The translations under genes and the position numbers were made by a program. Positions 17,746 to 29,828 of a stretch of DNA of 64,000 nt are shown in pieces (positions within the stretch are counted from its first letter, which is position 1; each line of letters begins with the position of its first letter). The DNA comes from an uncultured Leptolyngbyaceae cyanobacterium (lineage in GTDB: Bacteria > Cyanobacteriota > Cyanobacteriia > Leptolyngbyales > Leptolyngbyaceae). Location: contig CALIDI010000047.1 of NCBI GenBank assembly GCA_938023035.1, positions 1-64,000 of the forward strand. Reading direction: 5' to 3'. The notes under the pieces were generated by a model that worked only from the letters and a program-made list of their open reading frames with translations, had not been told where the DNA came from and ran no database searches.

Positions 17746-19101
17746 CTACATCAGCTTAGCGGTTTCATAGAGACGCCGTAAAATCGCCAGAATTTTATTG
17801 CCATAATCCTCATCGGCAGACCACCGCCCACTCAACATGCCGACAAGCGGCGCAATTCCACGGGTCACAAAATTAAAGCGTGGATCCACCACCTCCTGCA
17901 CGAGTGGCTCAGTATTGCCATAGGCTTTTAGGTGTTGGATGTGTGCTCTGACCCCAATTCGAGCACTAGGGAAGGATGCACCTTCTTCACCACCACCGAC
18001 GGCCCCTAACCCGGCAAAGTTATTTTGGCTGGGCTTAACAATGCCGCCAAAACGCAAAAAGTTAGTTTCCAGGCACATCTGGGCAAAAGCAATATCAGAG
18101 TTAATGCCCTCAAGTGCCCCTTCCTCACGATAAAGTCGAGCAATTTCTGGAAATTGCACAAGACTCGATTCGTTGTTTGTTTTGAGGAACATCATCAACT
18201 GCACTTCTGAAGCATTACCATGGCCTGGAATTTTGTCAATTTGTCCAGGACAGATTTGAAAAATAGAACGAAGGGAAACCGTGCGGGTGGCACTATTCCA
18301 CGCAATAGAGATGTTATAGGGGCGGAGGTCTATCGCTTTGATATAAACAATATTGCGATAAGTAATGCGTACCACATTGGGAGCTGTAGAAACATCCACC
18401 CCTAATCGATCAGCCAGATCAATGGGAATATAGGAATTGCCGTTAACAATGATGCCTTGCTCGCCATAGATTTGGCCATTAATGCTGATATTACAGGTGG
18501 GATAAGTGATCGTTGCCGATCGCTCAGTGGGGGCAGGGTCTACAGCCAAGCTCCAGGCTACCAACCCCTCCGCAATGCCTGTGGCGACATCGCGCCGCCG
18601 ATTTTGAATGATAAAGCGATCATCTGGATTGGAGAGAAACCCAATCTCCAGGTAGAGGGAAGGACAGGTCAACAACCGACAAAAGGCAAGACTGCCGATG
18701 CCCATCGCTGTGTCGGGTTTAGCCCCCCGATTGGGTAACTGGGGAACGCGCCGCAACAGAGAAAGCAATAGCAATTCGGCATGCTGTTTGCGCTGATCAT
18801 TATTGGCAATGTAGTAAACACTACTCCCCCGTACTGATGGGTTAGGAAATGCCTCAGTATGAATTTCGAGAGCGACATCCATAGGGCGAGCACGGGCACG
18901 AATCCAATCAATGCTGTTAGTCGCACTCAAATCATCCGGTACAGAGAGCACTTCAAGTTGGCGCGATCGCACCTCAGTCAAAATCAAGTCGCGGGTCAAA
19001 ATCATTTCCCTGGCTTCAGTTGTACCGGCCACAATGCTACCGGGGTCGTAGGCTCCATTTTCTCGTCCCCCATGCCCTGCTGATATAAAAATGCGTCCCA
19101 T
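17746..19101 (-). CDS. N-acetylmuramoyl-L-alanine amidase with C-terminal glucosaminidase-like domain
   Basis: This peptidoglycan hydrolase has 451 residues. Residues 1 to about 190 are an amidase_3 domain: the zinc-site segments ISAGHGG and EIHTEA and the late catalytic LEIGFLSNPDD. Residues about 205-285 resemble a copper-amine-oxidase-like beta domain (INGQIYGEQGIIVNGNSYIP), often a wall-binding module. The rest is a glucosaminidase-like domain (DIAFAQMCLETNFLRFGG, NFAGLGA, RIGVRAHIQHLKAY). It would cut both the peptide-glycan bond and the glycan strand. No signal peptide is seen at the ATG (MGRIFISAGHGG), so export is unexplained. It lies 80 bases downstream of an ABC exporter gene pair on the same strand, which may be relevant. 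Confidence 0.87.
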   Translation of the reverse strand: MGRIFISAGHGGRENGAYDPGSIVAGTTEAREMILTRDLILTEVRSRQLEVLSVPDDLSATNSIDWIRARARPMDVALEIHTEAFPNPSVRGSSVYYIANNDQRKQHAELLLLSLLRRVPQLPNRGAKPDTAMGIGSLAFCRLLTCPSLYLEIGFLSNPDDRFIIQNRRRDVATGIAEGLVAWSLAVDPAPTERSATITYPTCNISINGQIYGEQGIIVNGNSYIPIDLADRLGVDVSTAPNVVRITYRNIVYIKAIDLRPYNISIAWNSATRTVSLRSIFQICPGQIDKIPGHGNASEVQLMMFLKTNNESSLVQFPEIARLYREEGALEGINSDIAFAQMCLETNFLRFGGIVKPSQNNFAGLGAVGGGEEGASFPSARIGVRAHIQHLKAYGNTEPLVQEVVDPRFNFVTRGIAPLVGMLSGRWSADEDYGNKILAILRRLYETAKLM

Positions 19102-19181
19102 TGTGCCTATCCGTTACGAAGGTGGCTAAGCTTAACAAGCTCTGTTGTATCCCAAGCCACCCAGAAGCGCACAAATTTTTA

Positions 19182-20819
19182 TCAGACACCCGACCGGACA
19201 CTCCCAAACAGGGCTTTTGACTCAGATTCACCCGCTTTAATGAGCTTGCGCGTTAGGGTTGAAGTAACCAGAGCGCAGGCGGTAATTTGACCGAGCCAGC
19301 CCAGTAGGGCTAACGACAGCGACGACTCCCAAACCAATACTGGAGAAGCCACGGTCAATGCCCAGAGGAGCTTCAGGGGGGCGACGCCATAGGCCGTGAC
19401 AAAAATCCCTAAACAAATGGGCGGAATTAAGATCAGCCCACCCATTGTAGTGGCTGTCCAGACAACCCGCTTGGGCGATCGCTGCATTAGTAAGAGCTGA
19501 GTCACCAGCGCGCAAAGCAATAGACTGGTCGCAGCCATCACTAAAGAAAAGAACGCCGCAAAACGAGAATCGGGGCGTTCGCTCCATACCGTCCAGTTGC
19601 TGACCCAGAGGGCATCAATCCCTAAAGCGATCGCTAGATTCACGGCGATCGCCCCCACGGCTGGACTATTTTCCCCAAACACTAGATCGCTCAGCAGCGA
19701 AACCCGGCGACCTGTCCGCTGACGCCCCAGTTGCTGCCGCCGATACCTAGCCCAGTCAATCAGGGTTTGCCGATGGGGCGACAGAACCGCCGTTAAACAA
19801 AGGAACCAAACCAGATTGGCACCTAAAATCAACATCAGGCTCTCCTCCGTCCCTGGATACCGGGCATTAATCGTAAAAACAACCACAAACCCTAACAGCC
19901 AAATTTGTAGAAAAGCAGTCGCCAGGTAGCTCTGGGTTCTCGTCAGCAGGGTTGCATTCGGTCGCCGGAAACGACGATTCGCCGCCTGCCACAGCAACAG
20001 AGTGGTTGGCACCAAGGTAATCAGGCTAAAGGCCAGCAATACTTCAATTTTGCCTGTTGATAACCACCACCAGTCTGGCAGGTTCAACACTAGGTTACTT
20101 TTAGATTCTTCAATTTGATAGGACGGGTAACGGGCCGCTTGGGAGAATATCGCGTAACTCAGCCAGAGGGCGATCGCCCCAAACCATCCCTGGCTGCCGC
20201 CAAGCAAAGCAAATAAAACAGCCAGCAGTGACCAGAAAGCACAGAGGAGTATGATTAGCCCGTAGTAAATCGCCAGATACCAGAGCAGAATTCCCGCCTG
20301 GACAGCAGCAAACAGATGCAAGGGAACAATCAGTGCCACTCCTAGATAGGGCAGCACCGGCACACCCAAAAGTTTTCCCAGCAAAATACTCTGACTGCGT
20401 TCAGGACTCATGCGTACAAAGTTGAGGGTGCCACGCTGCTCTTCTCGTCCCAAATCGCTAATCAGAAGATAAACAGCGGCGGTCAACAGCACCAGCGGCA
20501 ACACCCAACTGATCACCGCAACAATTTCCAACCACCACGCCTGCCAATCCACCACCCAGTTGCCTAGAGCATCCTGAACACATTCTCGAGAATGGCGGCT
20601 CTCGCGCACTATCGTGCAAAAGCGATTGTAGAGGGCCGGAAATTTCTGACTCGAAGTCTCTAAATGGGGGAGTTGACCATAGTAGTTGGCCAACAGAAAC
20701 AGTTGCGCCAGAACCGATAGCAAAACCGTAATGATGACGTTTCGCGGTTTGAGCCGCCCCTTTACCTCGCGGGCAAATTGGGGATTTTTTTCCTTTAACT
20801 GGTTGGGCAGAGTAAACAT
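19182..20819 (-). CDS. ABC transporter permease
   Basis: This is a 545-residue polytopic membrane protein with an N-terminal cytoplasmic segment followed by about a dozen hydrophobic stretches, for example IITVLLSVLAQLFLLANYYG and ISWVLPLVLLTAAVYLLISD. A large loop after the first helix separates it from the second. The segment GREEQRGTLNFVRMSP is typical of ABC-2-type exporters of the gliding or multidrug type. It pairs with the ATPase gene 42 bases upstream on the same strand, forming an exporter with unknown substrate. The amidase gene follows downstream. Confidence 0.82.
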   Translation of the reverse strand: MFTLPNQLKEKNPQFAREVKGRLKPRNVIITVLLSVLAQLFLLANYYGQLPHLETSSQKFPALYNRFCTIVRESRHSRECVQDALGNWVVDWQAWWLEIVAVISWVLPLVLLTAAVYLLISDLGREEQRGTLNFVRMSPERSQSILLGKLLGVPVLPYLGVALIVPLHLFAAVQAGILLWYLAIYYGLIILLCAFWSLLAVLFALLGGSQGWFGAIALWLSYAIFSQAARYPSYQIEESKSNLVLNLPDWWWLSTGKIEVLLAFSLITLVPTTLLLWQAANRRFRRPNATLLTRTQSYLATAFLQIWLLGFVVVFTINARYPGTEESLMLILGANLVWFLCLTAVLSPHRQTLIDWARYRRQQLGRQRTGRRVSLLSDLVFGENSPAVGAIAVNLAIALGIDALWVSNWTVWSERPDSRFAAFFSLVMAATSLLLCALVTQLLLMQRSPKRVVWTATTMGGLILIPPICLGIFVTAYGVAPLKLLWALTVASPVLVWESSLSLALLGWLGQITACALVTSTLTRKLIKAGESESKALFGSVRSGV

Positions 20820-20861
20820 GCAAAGTCTCCAGAAGCGGATGGTGGGTCAGCCGGGTGCTTT

Positions 20862-21812
20862 TCAGGCCGTTTGTTGATGTTCCAGGGTGAGAAAGATGGA
20901 TTCTAGGTCCGCAGGTTCCCGATGAAATTGCGTTAGGGGAATGCCGGCATGAACCAGCGATCGCAACAGGTCAGCCGCCGCTTCATTGCTGCCGGTAAAT
21001 TGCACCCGGACTTCTCCCTGATCGGGGATGGTCGCCAGCACCTGACACTCAGGCCACTGGTTGAGTGCGGTAGTGAGGGGGGCGATCGCTCCCAAAGTCG
21101 AGATAACCAGCGTTTGCCGACTCAGTCGTCGGTAGAGATCCGCTAAGGGCGCGCTTTCGACCAAAAAGCCCAATTCCATCACGCCGATACTGGTACATAG
21201 CTCAGCCAGATCGCTCAACACATGGGAAGAAATCAGAATGGTCATGCCGCTAGCTTGCAAAGTGCGGATAATATCGCGAAACTGCACCCGGGCAATGGGG
21301 TCAAGACCCGATACGGGTTCATCCAACAATAGCACCGTTGGCTCGTGAACCACTGTTCGAGCTAGGCTGAGGCGTTGCTTCATCCCACGGGAGAGCGTGG
21401 CAATCAAGCTATTGCGCTTATGGGAGAGTTGTACCAGTTCTAAGATTTCGTGAAGACGGCGAGTACGACGCGGCTCCCGCAGTTGGTAGAGATGCGCAAA
21501 GTAATCGAGATAGTCCCACACTGTCAGATCCTCATACAGAGGAAAGTCATCCGGCAAATAACCAATTTGGCGCTTCAAAGCGGGATTATCCTGCCCTCGT
21601 AGTAATCGCTCCCCTGCAATGTAAACGTCACCGAGAGTTGGCTCCTCTGCGGCAGCGAGCATCCGAATCAGCGTTGTTTTACCCGCCCCATTCGGGCCAA
21701 TCAGCCCGTAAACTTCGCCGGCTTGAATCTGGAGATCGACATCGCGCACGGCGTAATGGTGTTCGAAGCGTTTGGTTAGCCCCTGGGTCAAAATAGCCAA
21801 AACCTGTTGCAT
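20862..21812 (-). CDS. ABC transporter ATP-binding protein
   Basis: This is the ATPase of the exporter encoded with the downstream permease. All nucleotide-binding motifs are present: Walker A GPNGAGKTTL (about residue 39), signature LSRGMKQRLSLA, Walker B VLLLDEPVSGLD and the switch histidine in SSHVL. The C-terminal 90 residues carry an extra domain like those of CcmA/DrrA-type exporters. An ATG at 21812 (MQQVLAILTQG) is preferred over 21848, since the domain begins there and the longer form adds an unlikely leader. The permease follows after 42 bases. Confidence 0.9.
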   Translation of the reverse strand: MQQVLAILTQGLTKRFEHHYAVRDVDLQIQAGEVYGLIGPNGAGKTTLIRMLAAAEEPTLGDVYIAGERLLRGQDNPALKRQIGYLPDDFPLYEDLTVWDYLDYFAHLYQLREPRRTRRLHEILELVQLSHKRNSLIATLSRGMKQRLSLARTVVHEPTVLLLDEPVSGLDPIARVQFRDIIRTLQASGMTILISSHVLSDLAELCTSIGVMELGFLVESAPLADLYRRLSRQTLVISTLGAIAPLTTALNQWPECQVLATIPDQGEVRVQFTGSNEAAADLLRSLVHAGIPLTQFHREPADLESIFLTLEHQQTA

Positions 21813-22046
21813 ACTTTTCCAAGAAGGCGCAGGAAGAAAGCCGAGCATTGCTGCCAGCCTAGCTGTTTCCTTCAGGGTTCGACAAGGATTTTTCGGAAAG
21901 AATCGTGATGTTTTATGAAACCGCCATTAAGGGCTGGTGGCGGAGGCGGCGGCTACAGAAATACGCGGTGCGATTCATCATGTCGTGTATGGTAATCATA
22001 CTCACCGCTTTGAAACATGACCATTGCAGGTTTCACCGAATCATTC

Positions 22047-22766
22047 ATGGCAGATTTTTTGTATCCCTATCCTCCCCTGCAATCGGGGAAATTAATCAAA
22101 CGGTATCAACGGTTCTTTGCCGATATTGAGCTGGACTCTGGAGCCATCATTACCGCTCATTGCCCGAATACAGGCCCCATGACAGGAGTTTGTCATCCAG
22201 GTAACCGGGTCTGGGTGTCAGAAAGCAATAACCCGAAGCGCAAGTTACGCTACACCTGGGAAATCATCGAGGTGAATGATACGGAACCGACATGGGTGGG
22301 TGTGAATACCGCTTTACCAAACCGGGTCGTTTATCAAGCCCTGCAACAACAGATTCTGCCCGGTTTGGGCGCTTACCAGGAAATTCGCCAAGAGGTCGCC
22401 TACGGGCGCGATCGCAACAGTCGCATTGACTTTTTATTGAGCGGCACCGATCGTCCCATCTATGTGGAAGTCAAGAATACAACTTGGGTGCAAGGTTCTG
22501 TAGCCTTGTTTCCCGATACGGTGACAACCCGGGGGCAAAAACACTTGCAAGAACTGATGGCTCTGTGCCCTAAAGCGAAAGCCGTAATGCTCTATTTCAT
22601 GAATCGGGCTGATTGCCTAGAGTTTGCCCCAGGAGATCAAGCCGATCCAACCTATGGGCAACTCCTGAGAGCGGCGATCGCAGCTGGCGTTGAAGTTTTA
22701 CCCTGTCGCTTTGCCGTTTCTCCCCAGGGGGTGCAATATTTGGGACTGGCCCAACTGCGCCTATAA
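22047..22766 (+). CDS. sfsA: Sugar fermentation stimulation protein A homolog
   Basis: SfsA proteins have an OB-like N-terminal domain and a PD-(D/E)XK-like nuclease fold in the C-terminal half; their biological role is still poorly defined. Family signatures are FFADIELDSG, ITAHCPNTGPM near residue 38, and the conserved C-terminal core SRIDFLLSG with VEVKNTT near residue 145. The 239 residues match the family. ATG 22047 is preferred over 22017 because it begins at the conserved YPYPPLQ segment. It is flanked by the divergent exporter genes and by the M23 peptidase gene 194 bases downstream; it seems independently transcribed. Confidence 0.93.
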   Translation: MADFLYPYPPLQSGKLIKRYQRFFADIELDSGAIITAHCPNTGPMTGVCHPGNRVWVSESNNPKRKLRYTWEIIEVNDTEPTWVGVNTALPNRVVYQALQQQILPGLGAYQEIRQEVAYGRDRNSRIDFLLSGTDRPIYVEVKNTTWVQGSVALFPDTVTTRGQKHLQELMALCPKAKAVMLYFMNRADCLEFAPGDQADPTYGQLLRAAIAAGVEVLPCRFAVSPQGVQYLGLAQLRL

Positions 22767-22960
22767 ATTTGGGATAAAGTTTGCCGGGCGATCGCAAAAA
22801 AGAAATTCACAAATCGAAATCTAGAGTAAGATACCCAACGGGATCAGACAGCTATTTTGCCGTCTAAAGTTGATTGCCTGAACCCCAAAAATCTCCGGAT
22901 GGTACTGGGAAGTCAGGAGAAACAGCTAACAGCAAATCTGTGCTTTTGAGGAGTCAGCTC

Positions 22961-23617
22961 ATGCCACAGCCACAATTTCACCAACCCCAGCGAAAACAGC
23001 GAATCCAAATGCGTCGTTTTCTGGTCTGGGGCTTGAGTTTCATTGGGGCATTTGTTCTGGCTATTTCTCCCCTGAGTGGGATAGCCACCGAATCGACCGC
23101 CACTAAAGTGGCTGTAGGAGGTAGCTGGCGTGGGGCTTCCTTTCCTGTCGAAAACTTTATTACTTATACCTCTCCCTTTGGCTATCGGCGCTCTCCGGAT
23201 GGCGGCTACCGCCAAGAGTTTCATCGGGGCCTGGATATGGCCGCGCCCCAAGGTAGCTACATTCGTAACTGGTGGACAGGGCGCGTAGTTGAAGTCTCTG
23301 ATAACACCGCTTGTGGTACTTCCGTTGTCGTACAGTCAGGCGACTGGCAACATATCTATTGCCATATGGAAGGTCGCGTCGAATCTGCCAATGGGCAGCG
23401 CTACATGATTGATCGCGCAGGTGGAGTGCAAATTTTTGAAGGACAAACAGTTTCTGCGGGAATGCGGATTGGCCGAGTGGGCATGACTGGGCGGACCACA
23501 GGGCCTCATTTGCATTGGGGTCTGAAGTATGACAATCAGTGGGTCGACCCGGCATTAGTGTTACGAGCCATGTATTCTGAGCAAACGGGGGCGGGGTCAG
23601 TTTCAGTGCGCCCTTAG
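22961..23617 (+). CDS. M23 family metallopeptidase
   Basis: This is an LytM-type peptidoglycan endopeptidase of 218 residues. After a basic N-terminus and the transmembrane or signal segment VWGLSFIGAFVLAISPL, the catalytic domain carries the zinc ligands HRGLDMAAP (His and Asp, about residue 91) and GPHLHWGL (HxH, about 180). The FGYRRSPDGG segment before it is also typical. GAGGAG, 7 to 12 bases upstream, decides the ATG at 22961. It probably cuts cross-bridges in the periplasm. With the amidase of the neighbouring exporter cluster it makes a wall-remodelling neighbourhood, though the strands differ. Confidence 0.9.
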   Translation: MPQPQFHQPQRKQRIQMRRFLVWGLSFIGAFVLAISPLSGIATESTATKVAVGGSWRGASFPVENFITYTSPFGYRRSPDGGYRQEFHRGLDMAAPQGSYIRNWWTGRVVEVSDNTACGTSVVVQSGDWQHIYCHMEGRVESANGQRYMIDRAGGVQIFEGQTVSAGMRIGRVGMTGRTTGPHLHWGLKYDNQWVDPALVLRAMYSEQTGAGSVSVRP

Positions 23618-23774
23618 GAGGTTTTTCATAAAAGAATTCTCCTTGGTGTCGCTACGCGGAAGTCAAAATAACAAAGCTTCAAAGTGAAAAAAGCTCAGCG
23701 TCTCCGTAGTGCAAGATTCCTGAATCGGCGACTCGTTTTTGCCGTAGTGCACCACTAGCTATCTGCCTGAGAGC

Positions 23775-23822
23775 GGGGATAAGGGGGCGAAACTCCTGGC
23801 TAGGAGCAGCACCCCTATCCCC
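23775..23822. repeat. Nested hairpin, repeat-family related
   Basis: GGGGATA, one bulged A, and GGGG pair with CCCCTATCCCC (11 base pairs), and the loop itself contains CTCCT-GGCT-AGGAG. The 5' arm and the TAGGAGC string recur near 15899-15928, so this is a member of the dispersed repeat family. The stretch 23618-23968 around it has no supported gene. Confidence 0.5.
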
Positions 23823-23968
23823 TTTAACTCCTGATCGATTCAGCAACCGGGCGATCGCTCTGTTATTGTTGTTCCTTAACCGTGGGCTGTCTAATGTTAG
23901 AAGCACTCTAGATTCTAATTGGTTTGAGAAACGACACTTAGCCCACAGGGGTTCAATACCGAGATTCT

Positions 23969-24148
23969 CTAGCGAAATCGAACATAGTGGATGCCGCGAT
24001 AGCTCAATCGCAAGGTTGCATTGGGCATACTGTCGGAGTTTGAGAGTCCTAGCTGGTGCTGGTGCTTTCTTGTCAAGGCCGGTGAACTGATCTCACTGTT
24101 GGGGGCATCGGCAGAGTCGTAGGAAATCCCACGATACATCAGTCGCAT
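23969..24148 (-). CDS. DUF4278 microprotein (first of two)
   Basis: This is a 59-residue cyanobacterial DUF4278 protein. The hallmark YRGxxY occurs at both ends: LMYRGISYDS near residues 4-12 and LSYRGIHYVRFR at the C-terminus, with a polar linker between. The function of the family is unknown. The ATG at 24148 is supported by AAGGAG 10 bases upstream. A second DUF4278 gene lies 97 bases upstream on the same strand, so the two probably form a tandem pair from duplication. It is below 60 residues and easily missed by standard gene calling. Confidence 0.82.
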   Translation of the reverse strand: MRLMYRGISYDSADAPNSEISSPALTRKHQHQLGLSNSDSMPNATLRLSYRGIHYVRFR

Positions 24149-24245
24149 AAGCAGAATACTCCTTAGAATAGGTGGCGAATCAATGAATGGAATGGAATCA
24201 CAGGGCCTCTTTTACACTTGAGTTGATCAAATTAGGGAAAACCAC

Positions 24246-24419
24246 CTAACGCCGGTAGGTTGCACCTCGGTAGGAAAGTTGAACATGGGTTGAAGCCAAT
24301 GCCTGAGGCGCTGTAAAACGTAAAACCACCCCCCGATATCGCCCAATAATTGGGCGATCGCTGGTTTTAACCGGTGTCGAAGTAGTGGTGTAAGAAATGC
24401 CGCGATAGGTCAAGTTCAT
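24246..24419 (-). CDS. DUF4278 microprotein (second of two)
   Basis: This 57-residue protein carries the same hallmark in three places: LTYRGISY at the N-terminus, RYRGVVL in the middle and LSYRGATYRR at the C-terminus. A HIP1 octamer falls inside the gene. The ATG at 24419 has AAGGAAG 8 bases upstream. It lies directly upstream of the other DUF4278 gene in the same orientation. The repeats at both ends of each protein, and the pair of genes, suggest nested duplication of a short YRG unit. Function unknown. Confidence 0.82.
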   Translation of the reverse strand: MNLTYRGISYTTTSTPVKTSDRPIIGRYRGVVLRFTAPQALASTHVQLSYRGATYRR

Positions 24420-25091
24420 GGGGACGCTTCCTTGCGCTCTCGGTTGACTTCTTTATCATGCTCTGTCACGCCTCCGCGATCGGTGATAGCCATCAATCAG
24501 CAAAGTGAGCCTCCACAAGTATTTACGTGACCGCTAACATCCCCAGAAACGACTCTTGACACATCCCATGGATGACACTCGACCAGCCAAATTGTGACCG
24601 ACGCCAGCAATGTCGGTGATTTAGATACAGGGATCTGATCGCTGTTGCCATAAGAACCATTGACGACGAGCCAGAAAGCCGCCCCGCATCGGCAGTTGCC
24701 CACTGGGTTTTATCCCAAGTTATCTGACCAAAGCCAGACTTTGGCATTCTGTATCACTGCGCTTAAACAAGTCTGCTGGTAATAGTATTAGGAGCGTTGT
24801 CTCTAATCTGCGACGTTTGAGCAAACAACCCAACTTAAAACTCTCCCCCCTTTCAGCTCACTCAAAACGCAGCATTACGCAAACACGTTAGGACGATTCA
24901 ATAAAAGAGGATTTGGCAAGTTTTCAAATATTTAGCGGAAAAATCTTCCGAGATTCGGCCCAACTTTAGCTTGTACCGATAGAACCGCTAGGAAGTTGCT
25001 CAAGCGTTGGCAAAGCCAGCCTAGAAAACTCATAAAACCCTCCTACTCTTTTCCCCTGCTCTCTCTCACCCTCCTTTACCAGCTAGCTCCT
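24420..25091. other. Gene-free region upstream of the D-lactate dehydrogenase gene
   Basis: No gene is supported. On the minus strand, 24500-24750 has two overlapping open frames of about 70 codons with a coding-like look in alternating frames (FGQITWDKTQWATAD in one, VVNGSYGNSDQIP in another). This would fit a decayed VCBS/FG-GAP-type repeat, but the evidence is weak. The promoter of the dehydrogenase gene should lie in the last 150 bases. Confidence 0.3.
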
Positions 25092-27762
<2,671 letters not shown>

Positions 27763-28323
27763 TTGTAGATGTTTGCTTCTAGATTTTGGGTTCATCGGTT
27801 ACACCAAGGACATTTGCGATCGCCCGTGGGTAAAGGGCTGACCCTGACCTACCAGCAATGGCAGGTCTCCAGCTTTTCTGGCAATTGGGTAAAGTGACGT
27901 TGCTGCCTAGCGATAGGATTTGACAAAATCCTGGAAGTGGTTTTTAGGGCTTTCAGCCGTCGCTTTATCGCTTGAGTCAGCTCAGCCTAGGGCAAGGGCA
28001 TTGCATAACGAAGGAATGAATTATCTTCATTCCCCTTTCTTAAATGCCCATCAGAGCTGTACTCTTCTTCTATTCGTAGAAGGAAGCGAGAATTCCGGTT
28101 CTCTCTCCTTTGAGGTTCTCTCTCCTTTCAGAAGAGGCCAACTTCAGATTTTTCCAAGGAGTTAGAAATCTAGCGAGCGTTCTGGTTCTCTGCCTTTGGA
28201 AGAGGGCCAGGGTGAGAGCATATGGGGTATTCCTATCCAGATGCGGCAGCGTCTGGGAAAGTTTTGTTGAGCACTCTGCTAAAGTGAGGTACTGTGAAGC
28301 CTTAACCCGCTGCTGCAAAAACT
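27763..28323. other. Intergenic region with dispersed repeat and a 17-bp tandem duplication
   Basis: Module A appears at 28029-28066 (core TTCTTAAATGCCCATCAGAG). A tandem duplication of GGTTCTCTCTCCTTTGA with one mismatch occupies 28097-28130. HIP1-like and CT-rich strings fill the rest. No gene is supported; the last 60 bases should hold the NUDIX promoter. Confidence 0.45.
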
Positions 28324-28764
28324 GTGACCTATCGCAACCCGGCCCCAACTGTTGATATCATTGTCGAGCTAGTCGATCGCCCGCAGCGGCCGATTGTATT
28401 AATTGAGCGATTAAATCCCCCCTATGGATGGGCGATTCCCGGTGGGTTTGTAGACTATGGAGAAGCCGCAGAAGCTGCCGCCGTGCGGGAGGCGAGAGAA
28501 GAAATTGGGTTGGATGTGGAGTTGGTCGAGCTGTTTCATGTGTATTCAGACCCTAGGAGAGATCAACGCCAGCACACGATCGCCATTGTGTTTCTGGCAA
28601 CGGCCACTGGAGATCCCAAAGCTGGAGATGATGCTAAGCATCTGGATATATTTGAACCCTGGCAATTTCCTAAAAACCTATGCTTTGACCACGGGCAAAT
28701 CCTGCGCGACTACTCCTACTACCGCCATTACAACATTCGCCCCCGTGTAATTGCCTCCCTCTAA
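28324..28764 (+). CDS. NUDIX hydrolase
   Basis: This is a nucleoside-diphosphate-linked hydrolase of 146 residues. The NUDIX box is intact: [20 protein letters not shown], then IGLDVE, near residues 42-67. It supplies the glycine, the REUxEE acids and the metal site. Residues before and after ([17 protein letters not shown]) are typical of ADP-ribose or NADH-type hydrolases; the substrate is not resolved. The start at 28324 is GTG (VTYRNPAPT) with no clear ribosome binding site, so it is moderately certain. The gene stands between two gene-free stretches. Confidence 0.88.
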   Translation: MTYRNPAPTVDIIVELVDRPQRPIVLIERLNPPYGWAIPGGFVDYGEAAEAAAVREAREEIGLDVELVELFHVYSDPRRDQRQHTIAIVFLATATGDPKAGDDAKHLDIFEPWQFPKNLCFDHGQILRDYSYYRHYNIRPRVIASL

Positions 28765-29105
28765 ACAGGGGGCCTCAGGCTCTCGGGCGATCTGTTCCTG
28801 AATCTGGCGTGCGCCCCTGTGGGATTTACCTTCTCCAGACGGAGGGGCCGATCGGTTTGGTGTCTTTGCTCCTTCATAAAACTCCGCCACTTGCCTGGGT
28901 GCTCACCGGCGACTGTCATAGAAGCTGGCTACCAACTGACGGTCTGAGTGGCAAAATAGGGGGTGCCTTTGTGGAATCTAAAAATTCTCAGTAGGTCGGT
29001 GTCCTTCATTGTTATTAGGAAGAGTGGGGCCGTTTTCCCTTGGCGAGGAGTTGCGACCCCGTCACCCTCGGATATCCTCTTTTGTTTCATTGCACCCAAT
29101 TACTT
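28765..29105. other. Intergenic region before pyrF
   Basis: I see no gene or convincing signal in these 341 bases. A weak 7-bp inverted repeat ACAGGGG...CCCCTGT begins just after the NUDIX stop and may act in transcript ending. The last 80 bases probably hold the pyrF promoter. Confidence 0.3.
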
Positions 29106-29825
29106 ATGATTCCTGCTGAGCGCGTGATTGTAGCTTTGGATGTGCCAACGGTGGATCGGGCGAGCGCCCTGCTCGACCAGGTGCCCCAAGCCGTCTTTTG
29201 GAAGGTTGGCCTGGAGCTGTTTGTCAGTGCAGGGGCCACTATTTTGACTGAGTTAAAAATGCGCCAAAAACGCATCTTTCTAGATCTTAAGTTTCACGAT
29301 ATTCCCAACACGGTCGCAGGGGCTTGTCATGCGGCGGCAACTTATGGGGTAGATTTGATCACCCTGCATGGGGCTGCTGGCAAAACGGCTCTGCAAGCGG
29401 CACAAATGGCCGCGATCGCCGGAGCAGCGAGTGCAGGCTATGCTGCGCCTAAACTCCTAGCCATTACGTTGCTGACAAGCCTCAGTCAGCGCGATCTGGC
29501 CTTTGACCTCAAAATTCCCCTGGAACTGCCCGAATATGTGTTGCACATGGCAATGCTAGCTCAGGAGAGTGGCCTGGCAGGGGTTGTCTGCTCGCCGCAA
29601 GAGGCGACTCAATTGCGCCAGGTTTGCGGCCATGATTTTGTTCTCGTTTGTCCGGGGGTGCGCCCAAGTTGGGCAACTGCGCAGGATCAACAGCGGGTGA
29701 TGACGCCGGCAGCGGCGATGCGGGCAGGAGCCAGCTATCTGGTGATCGGGCGACCGATTACTGCCGCAACCCAGCCATCAGAGGCCTTTCAACGGATCTG
29801 TGATGAAATTGCTGGAGTGCCCTAG
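29106..29825 (+). CDS. pyrF: Orotidine 5'-phosphate decarboxylase
   Basis: PyrF decarboxylates OMP to UMP, the last step of de novo pyrimidine synthesis. The 239 residues match the bacterial enzyme. The catalytic segment [12 protein letters not shown] near residues 60-71 carries the Asp and Lys network. Other family strings are VIVALDVPT at the N-terminus and VCPGVRP and YLVIGRPIT near the C-terminus. The start at ATG 29106 (MIPAERVIV) is preferred over 29040, which adds a non-conserved leader. A secreted-protein gene follows 3 bases after the stop, so they are likely co-transcribed. Confidence 0.96.
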   Translation: MIPAERVIVALDVPTVDRASALLDQVPQAVFWKVGLELFVSAGATILTELKMRQKRIFLDLKFHDIPNTVAGACHAAATYGVDLITLHGAAGKTALQAAQMAAIAGAASAGYAAPKLLAITLLTSLSQRDLAFDLKIPLELPEYVLHMAMLAQESGLAGVVCSPQEATQLRQVCGHDFVLVCPGVRPSWATAQDQQRVMTPAAAMRAGASYLVIGRPITAATQPSEAFQRICDEIAGVP

Positions 29826-29828
29826 ACC

